From Streptomyces uncialis (lineage in GTDB: Bacteria; Actinomycetota; Actinomycetes; Streptomycetales; Streptomycetaceae), in assembly GCF_036250755.1 (NCBI RefSeq), contig NZ_CP109583.1:7620001-7684000 (forward strand): 64,000 bases of DNA, read 5' to 3'. The position numbers and the translations under genes were made by a program. The notes beneath the pieces are model-generated. The model was not told the origin of the DNA, did not search any database, and saw only the letters and a list, made by a program, of their open reading frames with translations. Position 1 is the stretch's first letter; each line of letters starts with the position of its first letter. Positions 42,723 through 51,289 of this stretch are shown here, piece by piece.

Positions 42723-43175
42723 ATGATTGCCGAGACCGTGTGTTCCGCCGTGGCCGTGGCGGGCCTGGGCATCGCGGCGGTCACCGCCTACCGCAAGCGA
42801 TTCCTCGCGGCGACCCGCCTCGCCGCATACTCGCTGGTGCCGCTGGGCCTGGTGATGACCGGGGCGGTGCAGTGGGTCGTGGACACCGCGTTCAGCCCGG
42901 TGGCCTGGGCCGGGTTCGGGGTGCTCGGCCTCTCCTGGGCGCTGTTCATGACGACCCGCGCCGTCGAACGCCGCCGCGGGGTGAGCCGCCAGGACCGCAA
43001 GGCCGCGAAGACGGCGCGGCGGGAGGCCGTCGAGCCGGGGGCCTCCGCGCCCGCGACCGGCCGCCCGTCGCTCAAGCCGTCGGCCCGGAAGACCGGTCCG
43101 GCCCCCGCGGCCCCCGCGAAGAGCGGGGACGACTTCAGCGACATCGAGGCCATCCTGAAGAAGCACGGGATCTGA
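42723..43175 (+). CDS. small membrane protein with basic cytoplasmic tail
   Basis: 150 residues. Three hydrophobic segments (about 2-20 TVCSAVAVAGLGIAAV; 35-56 YSLVPLGLVMTGAVQWVV; 60-80 SPVAWAGFGVLGLSWALFM), then a basic, Ala/Lys/Pro-rich tail ending in DDFSDIEAILKKHGI. AGGAGGCCGGA before ATG is a near-perfect ribosome site. Streptomyces homologues have been labelled cellulose synthase, which the sequence does not support. Function unknown. Confidence 0.78.
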   Translation: MIAETVCSAVAVAGLGIAAVTAYRKRFLAATRLAAYSLVPLGLVMTGAVQWVVDTAFSPVAWAGFGVLGLSWALFMTTRAVERRRGVSRQDRKAAKTARREAVEPGASAPATGRPSLKPSARKTGPAPAAPAKSGDDFSDIEAILKKHGI

Positions 43176-43446
43176 CGCGGTACGGGATCCGGGGAAGCGG
43201 AGGGGCGCGGGGGAGCGCGGGAACGGGAACGTGCGGGGGATCCGACGGTCGTCCCGTTCCTCCGGGATCGTCCCACGCGGGCGGATCGCGGATTCGTACG
43301 GATGCTCGGGCGTCTCAGCATATGGGCGGGCGGCTCGCCGCGAGCTGGGACGTCTCAGCATGTGGTCGCGGATTCCGGCGAACTCCCGCCCAATACGGGC
43401 GTGTTGATCGCGCGGGGGTGCTCCTCTGCGTCATCATCTGCGCGAG

Positions 43447-44181
43447 ATGCTCGACACCACGCACAGCGGCGCCCCCCGCTCCGGCCCGGCCGCGCACCAC
43501 CAGGCCGACCCGGCCCTCCGGGACGACGGCGCCATCAGGAACCACCCCGCTCCCCCCACCACCGGCACCGTGCGCCCCCACGCACCCCGAGCGCGAAAAC
43601 GGCGCGCTCCCGCACCCGGCGCGCGGCCTGTCGTCCCCGAGACGTTCCGCCCCACGGCGACGGGGACACCCCAGGCCCCGCCCGCCTCCCCTCGCGCGCA
43701 CCCCCACGCGGTCCCCCGCAAGGAACCCGTCCGGCCCTCGCACCCGACGCCGTCAGGGCACCCGGAGCCATGTCCGGGGCTCCACCCAGCCTGCCGCCCC
43801 GAAACGGCGCGAGAGCCGTGCCAGACGGCCGTGACGGCACCATGTCCGGCGCCACCCGCCCGTCCCGCGCCGAAGCAGCCGAAGCCGCCGACACCGCCGG
43901 GGTCCGTGACGCCGCCCGGGAAGGTCGCCGCGGCGGCCGGGACCGGGTCGGCGGCGGCCGGGACGGTGACTCCGCGTGGTCCGCTGGTGCCCGCGCCCCG
44001 GCCGCCCGGGAGCGGCGGCAGCGCCGCCGGGGCCCGGCCGCCCGGAGCGGGCGCGGTCCCGGAGGAGCCGAAGGGATGTCTCTTCGCGCTCTCGCAACCA
44101 CCACTGATGATCTTCCTGGCGGTGATCGGAGGGCTGCTGATGATGGGCGCCGTGCACGACCTGTTCCTGCTGGGACGGTGA
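43447..44181 (+). CDS. Pro-rich protein with C-terminal membrane helix
   Basis: 244 residues if begun at the first ATG. Residues 1-200 are Pro/Ala/Arg/Thr-rich and of doubtful conservation. Only the end, EEPKGCLFALSQPPLMIF followed by LAVIGGLLMMGAVHDLFLL, looks conserved, giving one helix near the C-terminus. The true start may be further downstream. It is convergent with the CGNR gene, with a large hairpin between. Function unknown. Confidence 0.5.
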   Translation: MLDTTHSGAPRSGPAAHHQADPALRDDGAIRNHPAPPTTGTVRPHAPRARKRRAPAPGARPVVPETFRPTATGTPQAPPASPRAHPHAVPRKEPVRPSHPTPSGHPEPCPGLHPACRPETAREPCQTAVTAPCPAPPARPAPKQPKPPTPPGSVTPPGKVAAAAGTGSAAAGTVTPRGPLVPAPRPPGSGGSAAGARPPGAGAVPEEPKGCLFALSQPPLMIFLAVIGGLLMMGAVHDLFLLGR

Positions 44182-44232
44182 TCCCCGGACGACCCCGGAG
44201 GGCGCCCCGCGACGCCCGACCCGCCCGGCCCG

Positions 44233-44266
44233 CCGACGGGCCGCGCGCGCCGCGCGGGCCCGTCGG
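44233..44266. terminator. bidirectional hairpin between convergent genes
   Basis: A stem of about 15 bp (CCGACGGGCCGCGCG against CGCGCGGGCCCGTCGG, one bulge) fills the gap between the Pro-rich protein (+) and the CGNR gene (-), ending next to the CGNR stop. Confidence 0.55.
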
Positions 44267-44848
44267 TCAGCCCGCCGCTTCCTTGCGGCGCGCCCGGTAC
44301 GCGGCGACATGCAGCCGGTTCCCGCAGGTCCGGCTGTCGCAGTAGCGGCGTGAACGGTTGCGGGAGAGGTCCACGAAGGCGCGGCGGCAGTCCGGCGCCT
44401 CGCAGCGCCGCAGCCGCTCCTGCTCCCCGGCCACGACGAAGAACGCGAGGGCCATACCGCAGTCGGCGGCCAAGTGGTCCGCGACGGACGCGCCGGGCGC
44501 GAAGTAGTGCATGTGCCAGTCGTAGCCGTCGTGGTCGGTCAGCCGGGGCGTGGTGCCCGCCGCCGCGACCAGCTCGTTGATCAGTTCCGCCAGTGCCGCC
44601 GGGCCGGTCCCGGCGAACGCCTCGGTGAACCGGCCGCGCACCCGGCGCACCGCCGCCAGGTCCTCGTCGGTCAGCTCCCCGACATCGCTGATCTCGTGCT
44701 TGCGGACGAACGCCCGCAGCGCGGCCAGATCGGTGAGGGAGTCGGCCTCGGCGCCCCGTACCGCGCTCCCGCCGTCTTCCTGTGGCGCGGAGTTCACCAG
44801 GGCCACCACGGTGTCGAGGGCGCACCCGGTGTCATGGGTGATCAGCAC
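44267..44848 (-). CDS. CGNR zinc-finger transcriptional regulator
   Basis: 193 residues. The N-terminal ABATE-type domain (about 1-130, LVNSAPQE, LRAFVRKHE) is followed by a CGNR zinc finger (RRCEAPDCRRAFVDLSRN, then YCDSRTCGNRLHVAAYRAR) with four Cys ligands, which binds DNA in related proteins. GTG start with GGGAG six bases upstream. Regulated genes and inducer unknown. Confidence 0.85.
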   Translation of the reverse strand: MLITHDTGCALDTVVALVNSAPQEDGGSAVRGAEADSLTDLAALRAFVRKHEISDVGELTDEDLAAVRRVRGRFTEAFAGTGPAALAELINELVAAAGTTPRLTDHDGYDWHMHYFAPGASVADHLAADCGMALAFFVVAGEQERLRRCEAPDCRRAFVDLSRNRSRRYCDSRTCGNRLHVAAYRARRKEAAG

Positions 44849-45135
44849 GATTCGCTCCCTGGGGGCACTCGGCTCGGGGCGGGCCGCTCGCCCGCGTGCT
44901 GGCCGATGCTACTGGCTCCCCGCACGCCGGTACGGGGCCCGTCACCCTGTGTGCCCACCGCCACCGGGGCGCGCACGCGCCGGCGCCGCCGCGCGGAAGA
45001 TCCGCGGCGGCGGCGCCGGTACGTGCCGTGATGCCGTGATGCGCTTGTCGCGGCCCGCACCGTCTCCCCGAGTCGGACGGTGTCGGGCGCGCGTTCGGTG
45101 ACCGGCTGTTCCGGTTGGTCGCTCCTTGCTCCCGG

Positions 45136-45549
45136 TCAGCTCTCGGCCAGGATGTGGGAAAGCTCCGTGTCGAGGTCGAAGTGACGATGCTCCGTGCCCG
45201 GGGGCACGGCGGCGTCCGTCCGCTTCAGGAACGATTCCAGGGCCCGCGCCGGGGCCTCGAGCAGAGCCTCACCCTCGGGGGAGCTCAGGGCGATGCACAC
45301 GACGCCCTGACCGTGGCTCCGGGACGGCCAGACTCGGACGTCGCCGGTACCGGTGGGCCGGTGCAGGCCCTCGGCGAGGAGATCGCGGGCGAATACCCAC
45401 TCGACCGTCTCCTCGGCTCCGGTGTGGAAGGTGGCGTGCACGGCGTAGGGATCGGCCGTGTCATACCGCAGTCCCGCGGGAACAGGCAGTGAGGACTCGC
45501 TCGACACAACGAGGCGCAGGTGCAGCTCGCAGCTGACCGTGGTGTTCAT
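45136..45549 (-). CDS. ssgB: SsgB, sporulation-specific cell-division activator
   Basis: 137 residues. From the N-terminus (MNTTVSCELHLRLVVSSE) to the end (HRHFDLDTELSHILAES) it agrees with SsgB as I know it from S. coelicolor. SsgB localises with SsgA to future septum sites in aerial hyphae and recruits FtsZ, starting sporulation septation. Cytosolic, all-SsgA-like-protein fold. ATG 45549 fits the family length exactly; GAAAGG lies 12 bases upstream. Known ssgB transcription depends on sigma-H; a GTTT with a G-rich block follows upstream but I cannot assign the promoter with confidence. A marker gene of morphologically complex actinomycetes. Confidence 0.96.
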   Translation of the reverse strand: MNTTVSCELHLRLVVSSESSLPVPAGLRYDTADPYAVHATFHTGAEETVEWVFARDLLAEGLHRPTGTGDVRVWPSRSHGQGVVCIALSSPEGEALLEAPARALESFLKRTDAAVPPGTEHRHFDLDTELSHILAES

Positions 45550-45739
45550 AAGCGCCAGGGCCTTTCGCTCAGTGTGCGCTCGGGGATTCGCACGTCGGCG
45601 AAATCGACATGCCACCTACGGTGTCGTTGTAAACCCCTCTGAGGGTTTTGCGTGTCTTTAGGTACCCCGTACGGCGGAGTCATTGTTCGTACCACGGGAC
45701 CATTCCGGTGACCGGATTCCTTCAGGTAGGTTTGTCCGT

Positions 45740-46183
45740 ATGAATACGGGGAGTGACGGAACGGGGAAGGTGGCCTTGGCAACCGACGACGCGGAAGACG
45801 AGCAGCCGGAGCGCCCGCTGGGCTCTCGGGCCCCCGAGTACGTCCAGCGCCGCAAGGTGCTGCATCTGAGCTGGCAGGTCGGGGTCTTCGTGGTGGGCCT
45901 CGCGGTCGTCGGCGCGGGTGCCGCGATGCTGGTCCTGCCGGGTCCCGGCTGGCTGGTCATCTTCGGCGGCATGGCGATCTGGGCGACCGAGTTCGTCTGG
46001 GCGCAGCTGGTGCTCCGCTGGACGAAACGCAAGGTCACAGAGGCGGCACAGCGTGCTCTCGACCCGAAGGTGCGCCGCCGGAACATGATCCTCACCGCGC
46101 TGGGTCTCACGATCATCGCCGTGCTCATGGGGGTCTACCTGTGGAAGTTCGGGCTGGAGCTGCCCTGGAAGGTCAAGTGGTGA
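45740..46183 (+). CDS. TIGR02611-type integral membrane protein
   Basis: 147 residues. Acidic N-terminus (about 1-40), two membrane segments (about 47-80, VGVFVVGLAVVGAGAAMLVLPGPGWLVI; 115-133, ILTALGLTIIAVLMGVYLW), and a basic loop (LRWTKRKVTEAAQRALDPK). The LPGPGW turn is characteristic of the TIGR02611 family. ATG preceded by AGGTAGG. Divergent from ssgB, followed by tRNA-Val. Function unknown. Confidence 0.85.
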   Translation: MNTGSDGTGKVALATDDAEDEQPERPLGSRAPEYVQRRKVLHLSWQVGVFVVGLAVVGAGAAMLVLPGPGWLVIFGGMAIWATEFVWAQLVLRWTKRKVTEAAQRALDPKVRRRNMILTALGLTIIAVLMGVYLWKFGLELPWKVKW

Positions 46184-46280
46184 CGACCCGGTCCCGGCCC
46201 GCCGCGCCCGGTGCGGCGGGGTCCGGGGCGGGGCTGGTCCGGGGCACCGGCTGACGTGCGGTAATGTTCTCCGTGCGTCC

Positions 46281-46352
46281 GGGCGATTAGCTCAGTGGGA
46301 GAGCGCTTCGTTCACACCGAAGAGGTCACTGGTTCGAACCCAGTATCGCCCA
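46281..46352 (+). tRNA. tRNA-Val(CAC)
   Basis: 72 bases without CCA: acceptor GGGCGAT / ATCGCCC, anticodon loop TTCACAC giving CAC. Identical to the gene at 50008-50079 by eye. A TAATGT box lies 14 bases upstream. Confidence 0.95.
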
Positions 46353-46831
46353 CCCCGGACCCGCGGCCCGAAGGCTTATCGCCTTCGGGCCGCGGGCATT
46401 TGTCGCGACTCTTCACCGTGCGTGTTCGTCATGGAATTGCCACCGTCGATTTCCGGCGAATTCCATCGCCCGGAACTCTGCTGGTCCGCAGGGATTCTGA
46501 CCGGTTATCAGTTCACCCCGGCCGAACGGTTCATGGGGCCGACACCTCCGGTACGCCCGATCGATATGCCGGATTCACCCGTTTCGACGGACGGGATTCG
46601 GACAGCGGCTTCCAGCCGCGTCCCCCAGTCATGCCCCGGCACGTCACCCTCCGTCGCCACGGCGCGAAGCCGCCGCCCGAAGTCACGCCCCGCGCACACC
46701 GACCGCCCCGCCGTCGACGCCCGCGGGACCGCGTCCGGGAGCCGGCCGGTCTCAGCGGGGAGCCGTCGGACCTCGCCGGGAGCGGTGGGACCCGGGCCGG
46801 AAGCCGCCGGACCCCGCCCGCGCCCGGCACC
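46353..46831. other. intergenic region after tRNA-Val, no gene recognised
   Basis: 479 bases. A terminator occupies 46360-46396. The rest is moderately lower in G+C in its first part (to about 46560) but gives no conserved translation in any frame. The stop of the large membrane-protein gene (minus) is at its right end. Confidence 0.5.
46360..46396 (+). terminator. terminator of tRNA-Val
   Basis: Perfect 16-bp stem CCCGCGGCCCGAAGGC / GCCTTCGGGCCGCGGG with loop TTATC, followed by CATTTGTC. Confidence 0.8.
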
Positions 46832-49288
46832 TCACCCCAGCCGGCCGAGCGCGTCCTTGGCCCGCCGTACGTCCCGCAGCCGGTGCTCGTACGTCGCCCC
46901 CACCGCGAGCAGCAGCAGCCCGGCCAGCGCCGGGGCCAGCCAGCGCGGCAGCACCCCCGCCAACTGGACCAGGTGCGGGGCCAGTTCATGCAGGGCCACC
47001 AGGCCGAGGGTGACGCCGCCCAGGGCCAGCGGAGCCTGGAGCCGGTGCCGGGCGCCGAGCAGGGTCACGGCGAGCGCCGCCGTCCCGAGCAGCAGCGGAC
47101 GCGGCCACCCGGGGTCGCTCCAGGCCGTCGCCAGTGACGGCAGCAGTGTCGCGGCGAGGCCCGGTCCGTACGCCCTCCAGGACGTGGTCCCCGGGCGCCG
47201 TCGCCGCAGCAGCCCGACCACCAGCGCGGGCACCGTCACCGGCAGTGTGTACGCCTCCGGGGTCCCGACCTCCCACGCGGCCAGCCGGACCCAGGCCGCC
47301 AGCAGGAACAGCGCCGCCGCCGCGTACCCCACGGACCGCCGGCCGGAGCGCAGCGCGGTGGCTCCGGCGAGCACCCCGCACAGCCCCAGGACCAGCGCGA
47401 GCGCGGGTGCGTGGGGCATCGCGACACCGACAGCGAAGAGCGCCGCCACCGCACCGGTGATCTCGACCGCCGGGGTCAGCGGATCGTCCCCGAGCCACCC
47501 GGCGAGCACGACCGCGGCCGTGGGCGCCACCAGGAGCAGCAGCGCCGTTCCCGCCGGCCCGAGCTCCAGGGAGGCGGCGACCGCGCCCAACAGCCCGGTG
47601 CCGTACGCGAACGCGGCCACCGCCGCGACCGGCGCCGCCGTCGGCGCGGGACCCGCACCGGAGCGCAGGGCCGTGCACGTAACCGCGAACAGCGCGGTGA
47701 GCAGGGCCAGGACCGTGAGGGTCGCCGCCTCGGCGGCCAGCGCCAGGAACGCGGTGCTGAGCGAGGTCAGCACCGCGAGCGCCAGCGCCGGGTGGGGGAA
47801 CGGTGGCACGGCCGGGGCCGCGCCCGGACCGGGAGCGGTGACCGGGCGCCCGAACCTGGCGAGCGCGAGCAGCACGGTCGTCAGCACGAGATACGCCGCC
47901 ACCGCCGCCCAGTACGGCAGCCGCAGGGTCAGCGGCAGCACCAGCGCCGCGCCCCAGGCGAGGACCAGCGCACCGAGCGACGGCCAAGGACCGTGACCGC
48001 CGCGCCGCCGCGCCAGCACGGCGTACCCGTACAGCGCGACGGCGAGCGCGCCGAGCACCAGGAGCACGACCAGCGGGTCCGGGAGCCTCGCGTCCAGCGG
48101 CGACGGCAGCGGATCGGCGCCCGCACCCGACCAGACGTCCTCCGTGTTCCGGACCGGTCCGACCAGGCCCACCGCGACCACCGGGGCCGACCACAGCGCC
48201 GTACCCGCCGACACGATGCCCGAGGCCAGCAGCAGACCGCGCCGCACCGGGCCCGGCGGCAGCGGTGACGTCCCCGGCAGCAGGACGGTCACGCCGAGCG
48301 CCAGGGCGCACAGCAGCCAGCCGGCCGCCGGCCAGTCGCCCGGCAGGGCCTTCGCCGGAACGACACCGAGCGCGGCCACCGCGAGCAGACCGCCCGTCAG
48401 GGCGCCGGTGAGCGCGATCCCGGGACGGCCCGAGGCGTGGGCCACGGCCACCGCGAGGACCGCCACCGACGCCAGCAGCACGGCCCCCGCGGCGATGTCC
48501 GGGCCCGAGGTGGCCGACCACGCCTGCCACCCGCTCGCCAGCACGGCGCCCAGACCGCTCGTCAGGGCGGCGACGGCGGCGGTGGTCCGCAGCGCGGGCG
48601 TCATCACGCGCAGGGCGAGCGCCGCGCCGGACGCGCTGGTCACCACGATCGCTCCGGCGACCACGGGGAAGTCCGCCGCCGAGGCCAGTGCCCACAGCGG
48701 CAGCGCGGGCTGCACGACCAGCACGGCGGCCGGCAGCGGCAGCCGCAGCGCACGCCACCGCAGCCCGTACCCCGCCCACAGGGCGCCGAGCGCCGCCGCC
48801 GACGCGGCCGTCCATTCCGTGCCCGGCACCCCCGGCAGCGCCACCCGGTGCAGGGCGTACGCGTCGAGCACGGTGAGCGCCAGACCGATGCCCGCGACGG
48901 TCTCCGCCGTCGAGCGCAGCCCCCTGCGCAGCAGCAGCACCGGCGCGCCGAGCGCGGCGACCGTCACCGCGCCCAGCACCGACGACCGGCCGACGATGCC
49001 CATCCGACCCCAACTGACCAGCGTGAACGCGATCGCCGCCACCGTCAGCAGCACACCGCCGAGGACCAGCAGCGTGTTCTGCACCCCGCTGGCCCGCGCC
49101 TCGGGACGCCGACCCGCTGCCCCGGCGGGCGCGGCGGCGGACGGACCCGCGGGCGCGGCGGCGGCCGCCCCGATGGCGGCCACCAGCCACGCGCGGCGCA
49201 TCAGGAGCTGGGCCCGCCGGGCGTCCAGATGCCCCAGCTCACGGTCCAGGTAGCGCAACTCCTCGGCCGGGGTCGGATTGTTCGTCAT
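46832..49288 (-). CDS. large polytopic membrane protein of unknown function
   Basis: 818 residues. The N-terminus is a hydrophilic helix (TPAEELRYLDRELGHLDARRAQLLMRR) that looks like a short zinc-less coiled coil, followed by about 20 or more Ala/Leu/Val/Gly-rich membrane helices to the end. There is no transport or enzymatic motif. This style resembles the SCO7460-type 'integral membrane protein' family. ATG 49288; an upstream start at 49324 is possible. It sits between two identical tRNA-Val(CAC) genes. Function unknown. Confidence 0.8.
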   Translation of the reverse strand: MTNNPTPAEELRYLDRELGHLDARRAQLLMRRAWLVAAIGAAAAAPAGPSAAAPAGAAGRRPEARASGVQNTLLVLGGVLLTVAAIAFTLVSWGRMGIVGRSSVLGAVTVAALGAPVLLLRRGLRSTAETVAGIGLALTVLDAYALHRVALPGVPGTEWTAASAAALGALWAGYGLRWRALRLPLPAAVLVVQPALPLWALASAADFPVVAGAIVVTSASGAALALRVMTPALRTTAAVAALTSGLGAVLASGWQAWSATSGPDIAAGAVLLASVAVLAVAVAHASGRPGIALTGALTGGLLAVAALGVVPAKALPGDWPAAGWLLCALALGVTVLLPGTSPLPPGPVRRGLLLASGIVSAGTALWSAPVVAVGLVGPVRNTEDVWSGAGADPLPSPLDARLPDPLVVLLVLGALAVALYGYAVLARRRGGHGPWPSLGALVLAWGAALVLPLTLRLPYWAAVAAYLVLTTVLLALARFGRPVTAPGPGAAPAVPPFPHPALALAVLTSLSTAFLALAAEAATLTVLALLTALFAVTCTALRSGAGPAPTAAPVAAVAAFAYGTGLLGAVAASLELGPAGTALLLLVAPTAAVVLAGWLGDDPLTPAVEITGAVAALFAVGVAMPHAPALALVLGLCGVLAGATALRSGRRSVGYAAAALFLLAAWVRLAAWEVGTPEAYTLPVTVPALVVGLLRRRRPGTTSWRAYGPGLAATLLPSLATAWSDPGWPRPLLLGTAALAVTLLGARHRLQAPLALGGVTLGLVALHELAPHLVQLAGVLPRWLAPALAGLLLLAVGATYEHRLRDVRRAKDALGRLG

Positions 49289-49481
49289 AGCGGTGAGTGT
49301 GATCGTGGCCACCGGGCCCGGCATGAGTGCGCGTACTCAGGGCGTACTCAGGTTCTGGCAACGAATGTCCGGATACGCCCGACGCCGGGAACGGGCCGCC
49401 GGACACCCCGGGGCGTTCCGAGGGATGGACGGCCGGCGCCGGACAGGTACGGGGAGGGGTCCGGCCAGGCAGACTCCCCGT

Positions 49482-49934
49482 ATGGACTGGTGCCGATACC
49501 GCTTCCTCAGCCGCTGGGACCTGCCCGCGCCCCCCGACGCCGTGTTCGCGGTACTGGAACGCGCCGAGGACTACCCCCGCTGGTGGCCGCAGGTCCGCTC
49601 GGTGACGGGCAGCGGTACGTCCGGCACGGGCGGTACCGGACGGTTCCGCTCGTTCCTGCCCTACGAACTGGTGGTCACCGCCACGGAGACCCGGCGGGAC
49701 CGCGCGGCCGGTGTCCTGGAGATCGCCATGAGCGGGGATCTCGACGGCTGGGCCCGCTGGACCCTGCGGCCCGGCGGAGCGGGCACGATCGCGCGCTACG
49801 AGCAGGAGGTCGAGGTACGCAAACCCCTGATGCGCGGGCTCGCGGTGCCCGGACGGCCCCTGTTCCTCCTCAATCACGCGTGGATGATGCGCGGCGGACG
49901 GCGCGGCCTCACCGCGCTGCTGCGCTCGCCCTGA
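49482..49934 (+). CDS. SRPBCC (START-like) domain protein
   Basis: 150 residues. The typical order is seen: FLSRWDLPAPPDAVFAVLERAEDYPRWWPQV at the start (first strand, helix and turn), central strands, GWARWTLRPGGAGTIARYEQEVEV, and the long C-terminal helix near LLNHAWMMRGGRRGL. The fold forms a hydrophobic pocket used for lipids, polyketides or cofactors. GGGGAGGGG is 25 bases upstream and no nearer site is clear. Ligand unknown. Confidence 0.8.
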   Translation: MDWCRYRFLSRWDLPAPPDAVFAVLERAEDYPRWWPQVRSVTGSGTSGTGGTGRFRSFLPYELVVTATETRRDRAAGVLEIAMSGDLDGWARWTLRPGGAGTIARYEQEVEVRKPLMRGLAVPGRPLFLLNHAWMMRGGRRGLTALLRSP

Positions 49935-49964
49935 CCGCACCGGTCACCGTCCCGGCCGACCGGT

Positions 49965-49994
49965 TTGAACGAGGAGCGCGGAGACCTGTATTGT
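49965..49994 (+). promoter_or_regulatory. putative promoter of tRNA-Val
   Basis: TTGAAC (49965-49970) and TATTGT (49989-49994) are 18 bases apart, 13 bases before the tRNA. Confidence 0.5.
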
Positions 49995-50007
49995 TCAGCT
50001 CGTTCCC

Positions 50008-50079
50008 GGGCGATTAGCTCAGTGGGAGAGCGCTTCGTTCACACCGAAGAGGTCACTGGTTCGAACCCAGTATCGCCCA
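50008..50079 (+). tRNA. tRNA-Val(CAC), second copy
   Basis: 72 bases, same sequence and anticodon (CAC) as the copy 3.7 kb upstream. Flanking sequences of the two copies are different. Confidence 0.95.
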
Positions 50080-50088
50080 CCCGGAGAC

Positions 50089-50116
50089 AACCGGTCCGTC
50101 AGCAGACGGGCCGGTT
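50089..50116 (+). terminator. terminator of tRNA-Val
   Basis: 12-bp stem AACCGGTCCGTC / GACGGGCCGGTT (one G-T pair) with loop AGCA, followed by CTTCTGT. Confidence 0.7.
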
Positions 50117-50156
50117 CTTCTGTGTCCGCACGCCCCCCACGTCCATGGCACCCCGC

Positions 50157-50888
50157 TCAGACCGCCGCCCGCAGTCCGGTGCGCAGCGGCCACGCGGGGT
50201 CCACCGCCTCCTCGCTCCCGGTACGGGCGAACCACGCCTGGAGTCCGCGCGCCTGCGTCGCGTGCCACACCGCCTGCAAGGTGTGCAGCTCCGCGGGGGA
50301 CAACCGGCCCAGCCGGGACGCGAACCGGCGCCCCACCGCCCGGACCACCTCCGTCGCCGCCAGCGCGTCCGCCGCCGCGTCATGGGCGCCCGTCAGCTCC
50401 ACCCCGTACAGCGCGCACAGATCCGTCAGGGTCCGGCGGCCCTTGCGGTAACGGTCGAAGTGCTTGTCCAGGACCCGGGGGTCGAGGACCTGCAAGGGGC
50501 TCGTCTCGACATAGCGCCCCAGGCTGCTGGCCCGGTGACGGCGCAACTCCCGGTCCAGCAGCGTCAGGTCGAACGGCGCGTTCATCACCACCAGCGGGCG
50601 GCCCGCCGCGCTGTGCCCGCTCAGCTCCCGCGCTATCTCCTCCATCACCGGGGCCGGCCACCGCCCGGTCCGCCCCACCTGCTCGTCCGTCAGACCGTGC
50701 ACCGCCGTCGCCTGCTCGGGGATCGGCACCCCGGGATTCACCAGCCAGCGCCGGACCCGGGGACGGCCGCCCGGCGCGTCCTGGCAGATCACGGCCGCCG
50801 ACACGATCCGGTCGGACTCGACGTCCACACCCGTGGTCTCCGTGTCGAAGGCCACCAACGGACCCTCGTACCAAAGCGTCAAGGCCAC
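50157..50888 (-). CDS. DEDDh 3'-5' exonuclease
   Basis: 243 residues. Exo I FDTETTGVD (about 14-22), Exo II around VVMNAPFDLTLLDREL (about 101), and Exo III HDAAADALAATEV (about 166), giving the D-E-D-D-H residues of the DnaQ/epsilon family. These enzymes remove nucleotides 3'-5' from DNA or RNA ends. GTG 50888 is chosen because GGGAGGGG lies five bases upstream. No fused polymerase or BRCT domain. Substrate unknown. Confidence 0.85.
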   Translation of the reverse strand: MALTLWYEGPLVAFDTETTGVDVESDRIVSAAVICQDAPGGRPRVRRWLVNPGVPIPEQATAVHGLTDEQVGRTGRWPAPVMEEIARELSGHSAAGRPLVVMNAPFDLTLLDRELRRHRASSLGRYVETSPLQVLDPRVLDKHFDRYRKGRRTLTDLCALYGVELTGAHDAAADALAATEVVRAVGRRFASRLGRLSPAELHTLQAVWHATQARGLQAWFARTGSEEAVDPAWPLRTGLRAAV

Positions 50889-51289
50889 CCAACCCCTCCC
50901 GCGCCTCCAGCAGTTGCCCCAGTGCCGCTGCTGCTGGCGTGATACCCGGGCCGTCCACGCGATACGCCGAACCGGACCGCGGGACACGGGCGTTCACACC
51001 CCGGCCATGAGCGCCCGGGGCGGGGAAGAGGAACGACCGGGCGACCGCGCGCGACCCCCGCCGCCGCACCCGGCACCCACGGGGCCCCGCCGGGGGAGAC
51101 GGAGCCCCCGCGCCGCGCCCCACGGACGCTCCGCCCCCACCCGCCGAACACCCTCCGTACCGCGACCGTCACCCGGGACCGCCCACGCTCCGGACCGCCG
51201 TTTCGCGGTGGACGCCCCCCGCTCGGTACGATCCGGGGGAGCGCGTACCCGCATGCGGTACCGCCCCCACCTTCAGGCAGGAGAGTCCG
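50889..51289. other. intergenic region upstream of thrS
   Basis: 401 bases between the exonuclease and thrS. No gene recognised; the predicted peptides are Arg/Pro-rich. A TACGAT box near 51227 may be a -10 of thrS. A sequence reminiscent of a T-box on the wrong strand was considered and rejected. Confidence 0.45.

Noticed and set aside
45604..45660. Small hairpin AAACCC-CTCTGA-GGGTTT upstream of ssgB as a terminator
   Set aside because: It lies between divergent genes where no transcript needs ending; it may be an operator, but nothing supports a specific call.
46422..47996. Long plus-strand open frame opposite the polytopic membrane-protein gene
   Set aside because: Ser/Arg/Ala-rich and without domains; it is antisense to a clear membrane protein and runs through the terminator-proximal gap.
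46281..50079. Integrated element with att sites at tRNA-Val
   Set aside because: Both copies are complete tRNAs with different flanks, and no integrase gene is present between them.
51180..51289. T-box-like GCGGTACCGCC-type sequence upstream of thrS
   Set aside because: The similarity to the conserved T-box lies on the wrong strand, and no specifier loop or antiterminator was recognised.
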